A stretch of 64,000 nt of DNA from Escallonia rubra (GCA_033065855.1 JAVXUO010000974.1:186001-250000), one strand, 5' to 3'. Shown: positions 46,001 to 54,465, counted from the first letter of the stretch. Made by a program: numbers and translations. Notes: generated from the sequence alone by a model not told the origin.

Positions 46001-49000
46001 AACAGATTTTGCTACATCAAGTGATTCAGATAGGTGATGAGGACAGCATAAGCTTCCTTATACGAGAAACGCAAAAGAATAATCAGCTATATATAGCTGA
46101 TTTTGCACAGTTTTTGTGTACAGGGGTTATGGCCCCTTCTTTGAATGAATGCAATTTTACCTATCAAGAAAATATCAAAAAACTCTTATTGATGATTCTC
46201 CTTAATAACACATTTGATGAGCACTTATTTTACTTTTTCTCTAAACTATTTCATTCGATTCGATTGCTACAATAGACTGGTTAATCGGTCCTTTGCAAAC
46301 ATTATCAAACCAAACAGTGCATGAGTGTGTCATGGATACAACCAGGAGGCCATTGAAGATCAGGATTAGAAGGCCACAGCAGCAGCAGCAATTTTATGCT
46401 ACAACAAGTGCTGCAGCTCAAGTGATTGCTAACAAGGCGCGTGGATCACAAGCTATGACTGGCAGTAACGACCTTGGAGCGTGAAGGCATTAATGGAGGA
46501 AAATCTGTTATGACTTGCGCAATACACCTGAGCTCAGATTTCCAAGATGATTGCGGTGGAGTTAATTAGGCAATTAAGGATGTAATTAGTCTTTAAGTCT
46601 CCAGATCTATGTCTGAGGCCGTTAGGATTAATTAGTCCTTTATTGTTAATTTTGCCAACTTATTTCATTTTCAGTATTTTCTTGAATTTATGTTATTTGG
46701 CCAGTCGGTCGTAACTAACTCCTCTATATAGGAGATAAGCTGCAGAAAATAAAGTGTGAACAATTTTATGCCTTGAAAATTCTTGTTCCTTCTATCTTCT
46801 TCTCCAAGTTCTCTCTGTTTTCTTCCCATCTCCATTATTGGACCTGTGATAAATTCCGGAGAAAACCAGTTGGTGCTAACAATTGGTATCCAGAGCTGTT
46901 GCGATCCATCCCTCCACACTTAGATCATTCTCTTGATTCAACCAAGTCACTATAAAAGCCATAGGTTATAATACTCGTCAAGTCCAAAAGCGAAGCCAAT
47001 TGGATGAGCATGTCAGTCTCATGGAATCCCAATTTGCTGACCATTTTGGCTCCATTGATGACCAACTGCTCGGTTTGAAGAAGTCTGTCTCAGAACTTCC
47101 TCAATTAAAGCTAGCAGTAGATCAGCTTAAGGGAGAGTTACCAGAGTAAGGCATTCTATTAATGAAGTTCATCAGATGCTGCAAGTGCTGATCAATTCCA
47201 GAGAAGGAGAAGGATCTAACAACAGGCAGTCTAGGCAGAACAAGGGACCTGAATCTTCAACACAAAGATTATTTCCAAACCACAAATGGTAATCTCCTCT
47301 CAAAAATGCCTAAATTATAATTTCCTAAATTCAAGGGTGATGACTCCTACGGGTAGGTTAGGAAGGCTGAGAAGTTCTTTGAATTTCATTATGTTGATGA
47401 GAACCATAAAGTAAATTTTGCATCCATACACTTCGAAGGCCAGGCTTAGTAATGGTTTGGAGCCTATATAAAGGCCAAGGGAAGGGTTATGTGTCCTGAG
47501 TTTGTGAAGGACTTGCATGCAAGGTTTGCTAAGCTGTCTAGAGACAGTGTAGTTGGTGAGTTTCACAAACTCACACAACAACACATCTGTGGAATCATAC
47601 TACAATGATTTTGAAACTATAAGATCAACGATGGTTAGTGAGGGTTGTCTTTTGAAGACGAGTACTTCACCCAGAGCTTTGTAAGTGGATTGAAAGAAGA
47701 GATAAGGTTTGAAGCACAGAAGTTTGAAACTAATGACCTCTCTAGGCCCATCTACTTGGCCAGAAAACATGAAGCTACCTTACAATAGTCATGCCATAGT
47801 CCAAGGGTCTCATCTAAACCAAATATACCCGGTCCTACGCAAAGCATTCCCGTAAACAAACCTCAGAACAACAACACACCCTGGAAGCCTAAACCAGTAG
47901 CCAACCCCTCAATCACAGGCCATATTCCAAACCAGTTACCTGCAACTCCTAGAAATTCCCAGCCAATATTAAACAACCCCCCAGCCCAAAGAATGACCAA
48001 GCGATATTTTAATGAAAGGAGAAGGAAGGGGTTGTGCTATTGGTGTGATGAGCCATTCACACCTGCACATAATTGTAAGTACAAACAGGTCTCAATGCTT
48101 GTGGTAGATGAGGAAGTGCCTGAGGACACTCCACCTAAATATGATGAAGAAGCACCAAAAGGATAGGAGGATGGGGTAGGGGAGGAAAAGGAAAGAATTG
48201 AGATTACTATGAATGCTATTACAAGGAATGCTAATGACAGTACATTCAAATTATGGGGAAAATGTGGCAAGAAGACATTCTCAATTTTGATTGACACAGG
48301 ATCTACCGACAATCTTATAGATCCTGCCACTACTAAGAGACTGGGGTGTGTTATCACTCCTTCTAGACCTACGATGGTGATGGTAGCTGATGACAATAGA
48401 GTCACTAATGACTCAGTATGTAAGGATTTTTCATGGACAATGCAGGACCATGAGTTCAATGCCCAAATGATGCTTCTTCCCCTTGGGGGATGTGATTGTG
48501 TATTGGGTTTGGAGTGGTTAAGGAGTTTGGGACAAGTTCAATTTGACTTTGCAGCATGACAATGACCTTAACCAGAGTAGGGAAGACTATCACTTTCTGT
48601 GGAAGCAATGAATCACCTGAGATCAAGATGTTGCCAGCTAAAGGTATGTATAAATACTTTATTCAAAACCTTGGAGCTTTATTTGGACAAGTCTATACCT
48701 TAACCACCATTCCTTCAGAGAATAACCAAGAACCCAAGTTAACTGCTTTGTTGCATGAGTTTAATTACATTTTTGAAGAACCAAAGGGTTTACCTCCCCC
48801 AAGACCCCAGGATCATCATATTCCCTTGATCTTAATGCACAACCTATAAGTATTAAACCCTACAGGATACCCTATGCAGAAAAGACTAAAGTAGAGAGAA
48901 TTGTGCATGAGATGCTAGAAAGTGGGATCATACAGCCTAGCACTTCCGCTTTTGGTTCACCTGTGCTCCTAGTGAAAAAGAAAGATCGCTCTTGGAGGTT

Positions 49001-51809
49001 ATGTGTGGACTATAAGGGATTAAATAGACTTACCATTAAAAACAAATTCCTCATTCTAGTAGTTGACCATCTCCTTGATGAACTCAATAGAGCTAATGTT
49101 TTCACAAAACTTGATCTGAGAAGTGGATATCACCAAGTGAGAGTTCACACTGCTGATGTTCCCAAAACAGCCTTTACCACACATTTTGGACACTAATGCA
49201 CCTGCCACATTTCAGTCCTTAATGAACACCACTTTTCAGTCATATCCCAGGAAATTTATATTAGTCTTTTTTGATGATTTTCTGATGTACAGTAAATCCT
49301 ATGAGGAGCACATGCACCACTTAGCTATAGTTTTTCAAACCTTAAGGGAACACCAACTGTATGTCAAGAAGTCCAAGTGTTCTCTTGCTGCCAAGGAAGT
49401 GGAATACCTGGGGCATTTGATATCAGGCAGTCTAGGTAGCATGGACACCGTGTCCGACCGGGACACCGGACACCGCAATTTTCAAAAAACCATATTTTGG
49501 ATACTGCAGGACACCGCTGAACTTTTTAATATATATATATATATAGACACACACATATACATACACACACACACATATACATACACACACACATCTCAAT
49601 TGGAGTAACTGAATTTCATTCAAAACGGATGAGAAAGAAAGCAAGTAACATGAAATAGTTTCAACAGTAACAAGAAAAAAAGTCGACAACAAGAAAGCAG
49701 TTGAATGTCTCAACAGTACCAAGATTAGAGTCTCAACAATAACAAGAGAGAGAAAAAGACATGGGATCAAAGGCATGAAGGAGAGGTTTATATAGTCAAA
49801 CGGGTCTGTAAATGAGGTCGGAGATGTTGACCTATCTTAGGGTGTGTTTGATAACGCAATTAAGCACTTAAAACTTAAAGTTTTCAATGATTTTCAATTA
49901 AGTGCGTTTGATAACACTAAACTTTGTATCACTTAAAATTTTAATTCCTACAAAAAATAGATTAAAATTTTAAGTCATGGTGGACTTACTTAATACTGAT
50001 CACTTAATTCTAAGTGAGATGGTTAAAAGTTATTTAACATATTTTTATATAAAAAAAAATTACCACCATAATGCTGCCTCAATTAATTTGCTGGCAACAC
50101 CGCTTCTACCACAACAATTATTTCCTTTTGCTAACCACCACAATTACAATGACATAGCCACTATCACCACCACCACAAGGACATCGCCACCTCCACCATA
50201 CCGTCGTTGTTGTCACCGCGTCAATTCCCTCCAAAATCATCTAAAGATCCACCACACTACAACCATTGTCATGACCATCATGTCGTCGCCTATCGCTATC
50301 ATCACAATTACCAACACGTCTTCACGTACCATTACCGCCACCATTGACATCTTTTTTCCGCCGCCGTCGCCACCACCACCACTCCATCGTCACTGCCACC
50401 ACCACCAACACGATTTTAACCCCCCAAAAAAGTTATAAAGTGCATAAACAAATGCATAATTTTGATAAAATGGATAAATTTGTAAATAAATAATTTTCAA
50501 ACATCTGCTTTTGGTTTACCAAACAGGTTAACTTATTTTTCAGTAAAAATTCAGTCGCTTAAAGTTTTCAGTTTTACGAATTCAGTATTTAACTTTTTCA
50601 GCACTTAAATTTCAGTTTTATCAAGCAGCCCCTTACTCTAGATTGGCAAGCTTCGATGCTTTAGGCAACATAAAGAAGGAAAAGAGAAATAGATGAGAGA
50701 GAAAGAAGAAGGTACCTTTTGCTGGGTCTATCTGATTAGGGTTTGGCCAAAAATGTTCATTTCTAAAAAACTCCAGATTTATCCCTCAAATAAATTTGAA
50801 ATATTGTATTTTGGCATACTCAGCAAGCCATTAACCACGTTATTACAGAAAGACAATTTCCATTGGGATGATGCTGCAACTCAAGCCTTCAGTAAGCTAA
50901 AAGAGGCTGATAAGTCCTACAGTACTTGCTTTACCTGATTTTAATTCACCATTTGTGGTAGGAGTAGATGCCAGTGACCTTGGAGTAGGAGCTGTCTTAA
51001 TGCAAGCTGGTAAGCCTTTGGCATCTTATAGTAAATCTTTTGGCAACAAAGCTTAGCTATGTCTACCTATGAAAAGGAGTTGATAACTCTAGTTCACGCT
51101 GTCCTGCACTGGCACAGCTATTTGAGCTTATAACCATTTGCTGTGATGACTGACCATTGCAGTTTGAAATACTTATTAGGGCAAAGAGTAACTTCTCTCC
51201 GACAGAAGAGCTTATCTAAGCTGTTGGGTTTTGACTTTACCATTCATTACAAAGCTGGCAAAGAGAATGGAGCTGCTGACTCTCTTTCTAGAATGTATGC
51301 AGGGGACAGGAAAGAGGAAAATGTTTTACCGTTTCACAAGTTATTCCTACTTGGATCACAGAAATGTAGGACAGTATATTATGTACCTTTGAGAGTAGAA
51401 TCTCAGCCTCTGGGAAGTTACCCTTGCTCATCTCGCCTTCGGCTGTTTTCCTCAGGGCAAGTGCTTGCAGGCTCCTTCTGCTCCAATCGCCATCCCCGCC
51501 GCACCCGCATATCTCGGACATGACGTTGGCAGCGCGAGCAGCGGTCGCGCAGTGACCCACAAAGGCGGCTGCCGGCAGAAGGACCAGGTTGGGCCCAGCA
51601 CCGCAGCGGCCCAGGCAACCGCACGAAGTGACGGCAATGCCAGGAGGGGCGATCCCGGAGAGGATTTGGAGGGTGTCCATGGACCCCTGCCTCCGACAGC
51701 TCCGGTTAACGCATACCCTGATTTCTTTTGCTTCTTCTGCGGCCTTGATTTGGCCCAGTTTTGGGATGGAGTTTGGTGACACGAAGGGGGAGATGCCCAC
51801 AAAGCTCAT
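31426..51809 (-). CDS. Thioredoxin-like [2Fe-2S] domain + TPR protein, five exons over 20.4 kb
   Basis: Exons in transcript order: 51809-51387, 45896-45847, 45447-45360, 44183-44067, 31476-31426 (729 nt, 242 aa). All junctions are GT-AG and phases agree (0, 2, 0, 0). Residues about 28-105 are a thioredoxin-like [2Fe-2S] ferredoxin fold with [12 protein letters not shown] (Cys33, Cys38) and [13 protein letters not shown] (Cys63/65, Cys69), a C-x4-C...C-x3-C arrangement. Residues about 112-235 form TPR helices ([59 protein letters not shown]). The start is fixed by an in-frame TAA 12 nt upstream of the ATG. No transit peptide is obvious. Function is not known from sequence; a cluster-binding scaffold role is inference. 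Introns 1 and 4 are filled with TEs, yet every exon is intact. The 3' acceptor is duplicated (see the 51-bp repeat). Confidence 0.85.
31450..31551 (-). repeat. 51-bp tandem duplication spanning the exon 5 splice acceptor
   Basis: Units 31450-31500 and 31501-31551 differ at one base (A31459 versus C31510). Each unit contains the polypyrimidine tract, the CAG acceptor and the first 27 nt of exon 5. The upstream acceptor would start the exon at 31527. Because 51 is a multiple of three and the intervening sequence has no stop, both acceptors give in-frame products differing by 17 aa. Confidence 0.9.
31617..33144 (+). mobile_element. Degenerate Ty3/gypsy-like element with two diverged LTR pieces
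   Basis: Two similar blocks at about 31620-31860 and 32750-32995 share AAAGCTAGA(A/G)CATA, AAGTCCACNTGTTA and AAGTCCTTTTATT(A/G)TTAGGAG(T/C)AGTC, consistent with old 5' and 3' LTRs. A gag-like frame lies between them, and a purine-rich GAGCTGGGGAGGA (32731-32743) precedes the second block. The 3' LTR is interrupted at 33144 by the Harbinger element and resumes at 37447. Confidence 0.5.
31870..32237 (+). pseudogene. gypsy-type gag remnant with zinc knuckle
   Basis: The end of a 166-codon frame contains [17 protein letters not shown], which resembles Retrotrans_gag, and [14 protein letters not shown], a CX2CX4HX4C knuckle (about 32167-32208). Most of gag between the two blocks is missing. PR, RT and integrase are absent. 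Confidence 0.5.
34365..35418 (+). CDS. Harbinger ORF1: Myb/SANT-like DNA-binding protein
   Basis: Exons 34365-34745 and 34861-35418 (AAG|GTATAT...TACATAG|GAAAAT); 312 aa from the first ATG, or 303 aa from MSNSGK at 34392. Residues about 20-150 match the plant Myb/SANT-like (Myb_DNA-bind_3) domain with [35 protein letters not shown] and [16 protein letters not shown]. An acidic linker (SDSDEDE), a basic stretch ([13 protein letters not shown], likely NLS) and a helical C-terminus follow. In PIF/Harbinger elements this protein helps import the transposase into the nucleus and recruit it to the ends. No defects were seen. Confidence 0.87.
35637..37034 (+). CDS. Harbinger ORF2: DDE transposase (HARBI1-like nuclease)
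   Basis: Three exons: 35637-36170, 36249-36480, 36571-37034 (409 aa). Junctions are TTTAAG|GTAAAC, GTTAG|AAATGT, GGAG|GTACAC and TTTTCAG|ATCGTT; phases agree. An HTH-like region ([20 protein letters not shown]) lies at about residues 123-142. The DDE_4 core is complete: first Asp in GAIDGTHID, second in YYVVDSGY, Glu in [14 protein letters not shown]. The final segment is polar. The reading is uninterrupted and the catalytic triad is present, so activity is plausible. Starts further upstream (35574) are unlikely because the preceding bases look intronic or UTR. Confidence 0.9.
37563..37950. repeat. Two direct copies of a 130-bp unit
   Basis: GACCACCATACCAGCTTGTA begins both copies at about 37570 and 37829. 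Both continue through GGACAGC, TCCTACATCA and AGCACCTTCCTTCT with indels. Spacing is about 260 bp. The identity of the unit is unknown; there is no PBS-like motif, so a TRIM is not supported. Confidence 0.7.
38639..39438. mobile_element. Non-autonomous hAT element with GGTGCGGC-type ends
   Basis: A perfect 8-bp duplication CTTATCTC lies at 38631-38638 and 39439-39446. The ends are CTATGGAGCACCGGTG and, in reverse complement, CTATGAAGTACGAACATGGG. Subterminal CACCCG/CGGGTG motifs are abundant at both ends (GGTGCGGCA, CCGCACCCG). There is no transposase. It lies in intron 4 of the TPR gene. Confidence 0.85.
39670..40171 (-). mobile_element. TRIM (miniature LTR retrotransposon)
   Basis: Two direct repeats of about 132 bp (39670-39801 and 40039-40171) share CTCCCTCAAAAGGG, AGCCAAGTAGGTACTT and GAGTTCATGGGCA. 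Between them, on the minus strand, TGGTATCAGAGCC (40022-40034) lies 4 bases inside the 5' LTR as a tRNA-Met PBS. A G-run (plus-strand C-run 39808-39825) precedes the 3' LTR as a polypurine tract. The 237-bp interior has no gag or pol. LTRs end in TA rather than CA, and no clear 5-bp TSD was found. Confidence 0.82.
40565..41505. mobile_element. Non-autonomous hAT element with GGTGTCCGG-type palindromic ends
   Basis: A perfect 8-bp duplication CCTTACAC lies at 40557-40564 and 41506-41513. The ends are CTCTGAAGCACGGACAC and, in reverse complement, CTAGGTAGCACGGACAC. Both subterminal regions are dense in CGGACACCG/CGGTGTCCG. The interior contains three tandem copies of a unit with GATCTGTCCACTGTCGTCGT and GCCGGCTACCGAAGTC (about 40880-41030) and a pair of AAGACCCCCCC-linked repeats (41105-41275). 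No transposase. Confidence 0.88.
41514..44066. other. Remainder of TPR gene intron 4
   Basis: No mobile element was recognised. It holds a G-rich tract (42634-42683), a (TG)n(AG)n microsatellite (42981-43014) and ordinary AT-rich sequence. Short ORFs at 42255-42485 (minus) and 43024-43224 (plus) have no recognisable domain. Confidence 0.5.
42634..42683 (+). repeat. (GGGGC)n G-rich tract, G-quadruplex candidate
   Basis: Five consecutive GGGG-C units are followed by GGGGGTGGGAGGGGG and GGGGTGGGG. There are well over four G-runs of at least three bases within 50 bp on the strand opposite to TPR transcription. Confidence 0.85.
44067..44183 (-). CDS. TPR gene exon 4 (117 nt)
   Basis: Thirty-nine codons: [39 protein letters not shown]. 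The acceptor is CTTGCACAG|GCTTAT and the donor is TTCAAG|GTATTA. Confidence 0.88.
44821..45142. mobile_element. Stowaway-like MITE in TPR intron 3
   Basis: The left end is CTCCCTCCGTCGCAAA and the reverse complement of the right end is CTACCTCCATCCCAAA, with TA duplications at 44819-44820 and 45143-45144. The interior is GA-rich. 322 bp, same family as the truncated copy ending at 31136. Tc1/mariner-derived. Confidence 0.88.
45360..45447 (-). CDS. TPR gene exon 3 (88 nt)
   Basis: Completes the Arg codon, then [20 protein letters not shown] and LIVAPNYPE. The acceptor is TTTATTTAG|GTCTAC and the donor is CCTGAG|GTGAGA. A typical TPR helix pair. Confidence 0.88.
45847..45896 (-). CDS. TPR gene exon 2 (50 nt)
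   Basis: Encodes [16 protein letters not shown] plus two bases. The acceptor is TGGTGCAG|GCAATA and the donor is AACAG|GTGTGT. Its phase fits exons 1 and 3 exactly. Confidence 0.85.
46884..46896 (+). other. Primer-binding site of the gypsy element
   Basis: TGGTATCCAGAGC, two bases after the LTR end. Close to the initiator tRNA-Met complement with one inserted C. Confidence 0.65.
46955..48200 (+). pseudogene. gypsy gag remnant
   Basis: Broken frame with [36 protein letters not shown] and [11 protein letters not shown] segments typical of chromovirus gag. The C-terminal knuckle is [16 protein letters not shown] (about 48031-48075), the CX2C...HXnC form seen in these elements. At least three stops and a frameshift are present. 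Confidence 0.78.
48209..49430 (+). pseudogene. gypsy protease and reverse transcriptase remnant
   Basis: The protease active site reads [13 protein letters not shown] (about 48280), with [15 protein letters not shown] downstream. The RT part starts [19 protein letters not shown] (48903), continues [13 protein letters not shown], and has the catalytic FFDDFLMYS box (about 49270). About ten codons (the segment before TNAPATF) are deleted at 49193, with a frame change. The frame ends at YLGHLISG, where the hAT fragment is inserted. Confidence 0.85.
49432..49836. mobile_element. hAT fragment, GGTGTCCGG family
   Basis: Begins CTAGGTAGCATGGACACCGT and continues CCGGACACCGCAATTTTC, matching the reverse complement of the right end of the 40565-41505 element. 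A TA/CA microsatellite follows (about 49530-49590). The opposite TIR was not found, so this copy is truncated or rearranged. It lies inside the gypsy RT. Confidence 0.6.
49840..50632. mobile_element. Non-autonomous PIF/Harbinger element, copy 2
   Basis: The ends GGGTGTGTTTGATAACGC and (reverse complement) GGGGCTGCTTGATAAAAC match copy 1 at 20020-20838. The 3-bp duplication TTA is at 49837-49839 and 50633-50635. The interior is (CCA)n-rich. Inserted next to the hAT fragment inside the gypsy element. Confidence 0.87.
50817..51305 (+). pseudogene. gypsy RT/RNase H C-terminal remnant
   Basis: [20 protein letters not shown] (50823) resumes the RT thumb after the insertion; about 40 codons are missing. 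The RNase H part is in broken frames, then [20 protein letters not shown] and [13 protein letters not shown] (51149-51297). Similarity ends shortly before the exon 1 donor of the TPR gene. Confidence 0.82.
51387..51809 (-). CDS. TPR gene exon 1 (thioredoxin-like Fe-S domain)
   Basis: 141 codons from ATG (51809) to AAG|GTACATAA, phase 0. It is GC-rich (in contrast to the flanking TEs) and carries all candidate Fe-S cysteines and the start of the first TPR. The frame downstream of the donor hits a stop only at 51288, so ORF prediction alone would overextend it. Confidence 0.88.
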
Positions 51810-52318
51810 TTCCCCACTTGGTTATTTGAATCGGCTTATTATTACAAGGGTGAGGCTCTTTGGTTTGAACTGACTGTGAATACCCATGCCATTTGATTTT
51901 GAATGGTGTAATCCAAACATCTAACCAGCAGTGTCTTAGTTGACAAGTCAAACCGTAGTTCTGACTAAGAGAACGATTTAGATCTTTAAACTCTAGGGTT
52001 AATTATATTGACCTTTTGTCTAAGGTAAGCCAAAATTACAGATGTCTCCCTTGTCATTTCTGAAGTAGCACTCTTTCATTATCGCTTTCAGAAGCCTCCG
52101 ACACGGTTGAATTTCGATTGAATTTGTTGATACTTGATATCATGAAATATACCTTCACTGTGGCCTATTTTGCCCCTATACCCAACCACAACTTCGACAC
52201 CAATTGTTCATATTTTTATTTTTTATTGTTATTTTTGGTAGAAGATATTTGTATTTCCTAACACAAATGACATAGTTACACATTTGAAATCCGAAATAAA
52301 GGTATACAATATATAGAT
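51810..52318. other. Upstream region of the TPR gene
   Basis: About 500 bp between the start codon (51809) and the next transposon. It should hold the promoter. No convincing TATA box or other motif could be fixed. Confidence 0.4.
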
Positions 52319-54418
52319 ATGGGGAAAGCGAATATGTTGCTAGCCTTAGGCAACTTGTCTAAAGCTAGTGACTAAAACTACGTCGTTTTATTTTGTTTTG
52401 CATAGTTATTAATTTTCTCTTTTTTTCTCTCCCCCGTAACTTTCTCTCTCGTTATCAGTTCTTGCCTACAAGTCTAGCCCCATTGCCGGCCAGCCTCCAC
52501 ACCGCAACCCATTACCTACCGGCACAAACCACTACCACCATATAAAACCAACCACTGTCGGTCCTCTCTCCACCGCCACATCACAGAATCCGCCACCACC
52601 ACATCGCACGATCCCCGGCCTCTTTCGTCGGCAACCCACCACTGTTACAAACCACACACCACCATACATAAGCCCACCACTACCGGCCCTCTCTCCTCCC
52701 GGCCCATCACAGAATCAGCCACCACCACATCGCGCAATCGTCGGCCAACGAAAAAGGCGAGCAATTGATGAACGCAGTGATGACTGTCCTTGACGGTGTA
52801 ATCTATTGCAACAATTTCAGTTTACTTATGATTTATTAGAAATCAAGACTGGATTAAATTTAACCAGCCAAAATTGATTGGTCGTTGACCTAAATTTTGA
52901 ACAGGAACGGTCGGCGATGAACCCCTGTATGGTCTGATGTGAGAGAGAGATGCCCCGACGTGAAGTGAACTGGAACCCGATAGTCATGGGTGTTTCATAG
53001 ACCTGGCAAACAGGTAAACCCGCCGGCCGGGTATGGGTAATACCCGGCCGGGTCCGGGTAAAAAACGGGCCGGGTAAATTTTACCCGTTTTTTCCTGGGT
53101 AGTCTTTTTAGGAACCCGTACCCTACCCACGCGGGCTGGGTATTACCCGCGGGTAAATGCTTAATTTTTTAATAATTTTTTTCCTTAACAAACAGATTTT
53201 AATTATCAGATTTTGCTAATTAATTGTTACAGTTAGGCATATTCTTTTTCCTTTTGTTTCGTTTCTTTTTTTTCTGCCAAAACATTTCATATTTTTTGTC
53301 AATTGCAATTTGCAAGAATCTACTCCCAGTCCCCAAACCCCAACCATAATCCAAAGTAATACCATACAATCAAACACAAACACATATACATAATCGATCG
53401 GTAGACCCAAACCCAACCCACAATCCAAAATACTACAATTAAAATTTAAACATTAACATAAATACATAATTGAACTTCTCAATCTGCAATGAACTGGAAG
53501 ATTGACGGCCGACAGTAGTCGATTTATGATTATGAGAGAAGACATAGAATCTGTTACTGATTGAGGATGAGCACTGAGGGATATATGTAAAGAGAGCTTG
53601 GCGGCGGCAGCAAAGCAGGGCTGTTGGGGTCGGCAGTCGGCGTTGCGTTGAAGACTGAAGTGCCCAAGAGGGCTGATGCCTAGGCTATCGGAAGTAGATC
53701 CCGTCTCAGTGACTCGGTGAGGGTCGAGGGGGCTCACAGTCGGCGCTCTATCTTGATCTCGATCTCGAGTGTGAATGTGTGATTACTGATGGGTGAAAGG
53801 GAAGACGGGAGAGAGAAGAGGGATAGGGAGAAATAGGCGGTTGCAGTGGAGGCGCAGAGAAGGAGAAGGATGGGGCGGTGGCGCAGAAAAAGAGATGGGG
53901 CTGGGGCAGCGGTAGAGAAGTGGGAATATGAGAGAGATTATAGGAGAAATGAGAGGGGGTTAGGGATTAGGGCATAAAGAGGGCATATATAGTTCAAAAT
54001 TCCGGGTAAACCCGAGTTACCCGTACCCGCCTCGGACCGACCCAGAAAATACGGTCCGGTCCGGGTACAGGTCTAATTTTCACGGGTAGCACATATGTGT
54101 ACCCGTACCCGGGGTTTTTGACCGGGTACGGGTAGAAAATTGCCAAGTCTAGTGTTTCATGGTGGTGATCGTAGGTGAAAATTGTTCAAAGTGGTGGTGG
54201 TTCCTGCCGTGGCGGCGACGAGGGTGGTGGATACTGGATTTGAGCTTGATGGTGGGTACTGGAAAGGGAAACCAAGAGTGGGGTGAAGTGAGAGAGAAAT
54301 GCAAAGAAAAAGATAAAAGAATTTAATCAAAATTGAAAAAGAAAAATCAATGAAAATTAACCAAAACTACGTCGTTTTAGCCGCTAGCCTTAGGCAGGCT
54401 AGCAACATATTCGTTTTT

Positions 54419-54422
<4 letters not shown>
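52319..54422. mobile_element. TIR DNA element with TTGCTAGCCTTAGGC ends, split by a hAT
   Basis: The left end is TATGGGGAAAGCGAATATGT followed by TGCTAGCCTTAGGC. The reverse complement of the right end is TATGGAAAAACGAATATGTT followed by GCTAGCCTGCCTAAGG. Both ends also share AAAACTACGTCGTTTTA. The interior is CCACC-rich with no transposase. The TSD cannot be set because the right flank is an (AT)n tract. Superfamily unknown (MULE or hAT). Confidence 0.7.
52998..54151. mobile_element. Non-autonomous hAT element with CGGGTACCCG-type ends
   Basis: A perfect 8-bp duplication GTGTTTCA lies at 52990-52997 and 54152-54159. The ends are TAGACCTGGCAAACAGG and (reverse complement) TAGACTTGGCAATTTTC. 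Both subterminal regions are dense in GGGTA/TACCCG motifs (GGCCGGGTAT, TACCCGCGGGTAA). No transposase. Nested in the element at 52319-54422. Confidence 0.9.

Positions 54423-54463
<41 letters not shown>
54421..54463. repeat. (AT)n microsatellite
   Basis: About 21 uninterrupted AT units. Confidence 0.95.

Positions 54464-54465
<2 letters not shown>

Larger units (their letters stand above)
46328..51310 (+). mobile_element. Degenerate Ty3/gypsy element in TPR intron 1, interrupted by DNA transposons
   Basis: 5' LTR-like sequence ends GTGCTAACA at 46881, followed by a PBS, gag (46955-48200), protease and reverse transcriptase (48209-49430), a 1.4-kb insertion (49432 to about 50815), and the RT/RNase H end (50817-51300). 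Integrase and the 3' LTR are missing. The LTR start is uncertain (46328 or near 46490). In-frame stops include those in DSYG*VRK and GQA*QWF. It lies antisense to the host gene, and its 3' truncation point is within about 80 bp of the exon 1 donor. Confidence 0.8.

Noticed and set aside
46120-46185. Possible LINE 3' end (CCCCTTCTTTGAATGAATGC then TACCTATCAAGAAAA)
   Set aside because: The resemblance is limited to a few words, with no ORF2 sequence or target duplication.
51465-51779. Plus-strand and alternative minus-strand ORFs over TPR exon 1
   Set aside because: Shadows of the real exon; the called frame alone carries the conserved Fe-S Cys motifs and joins in phase with exon 2.
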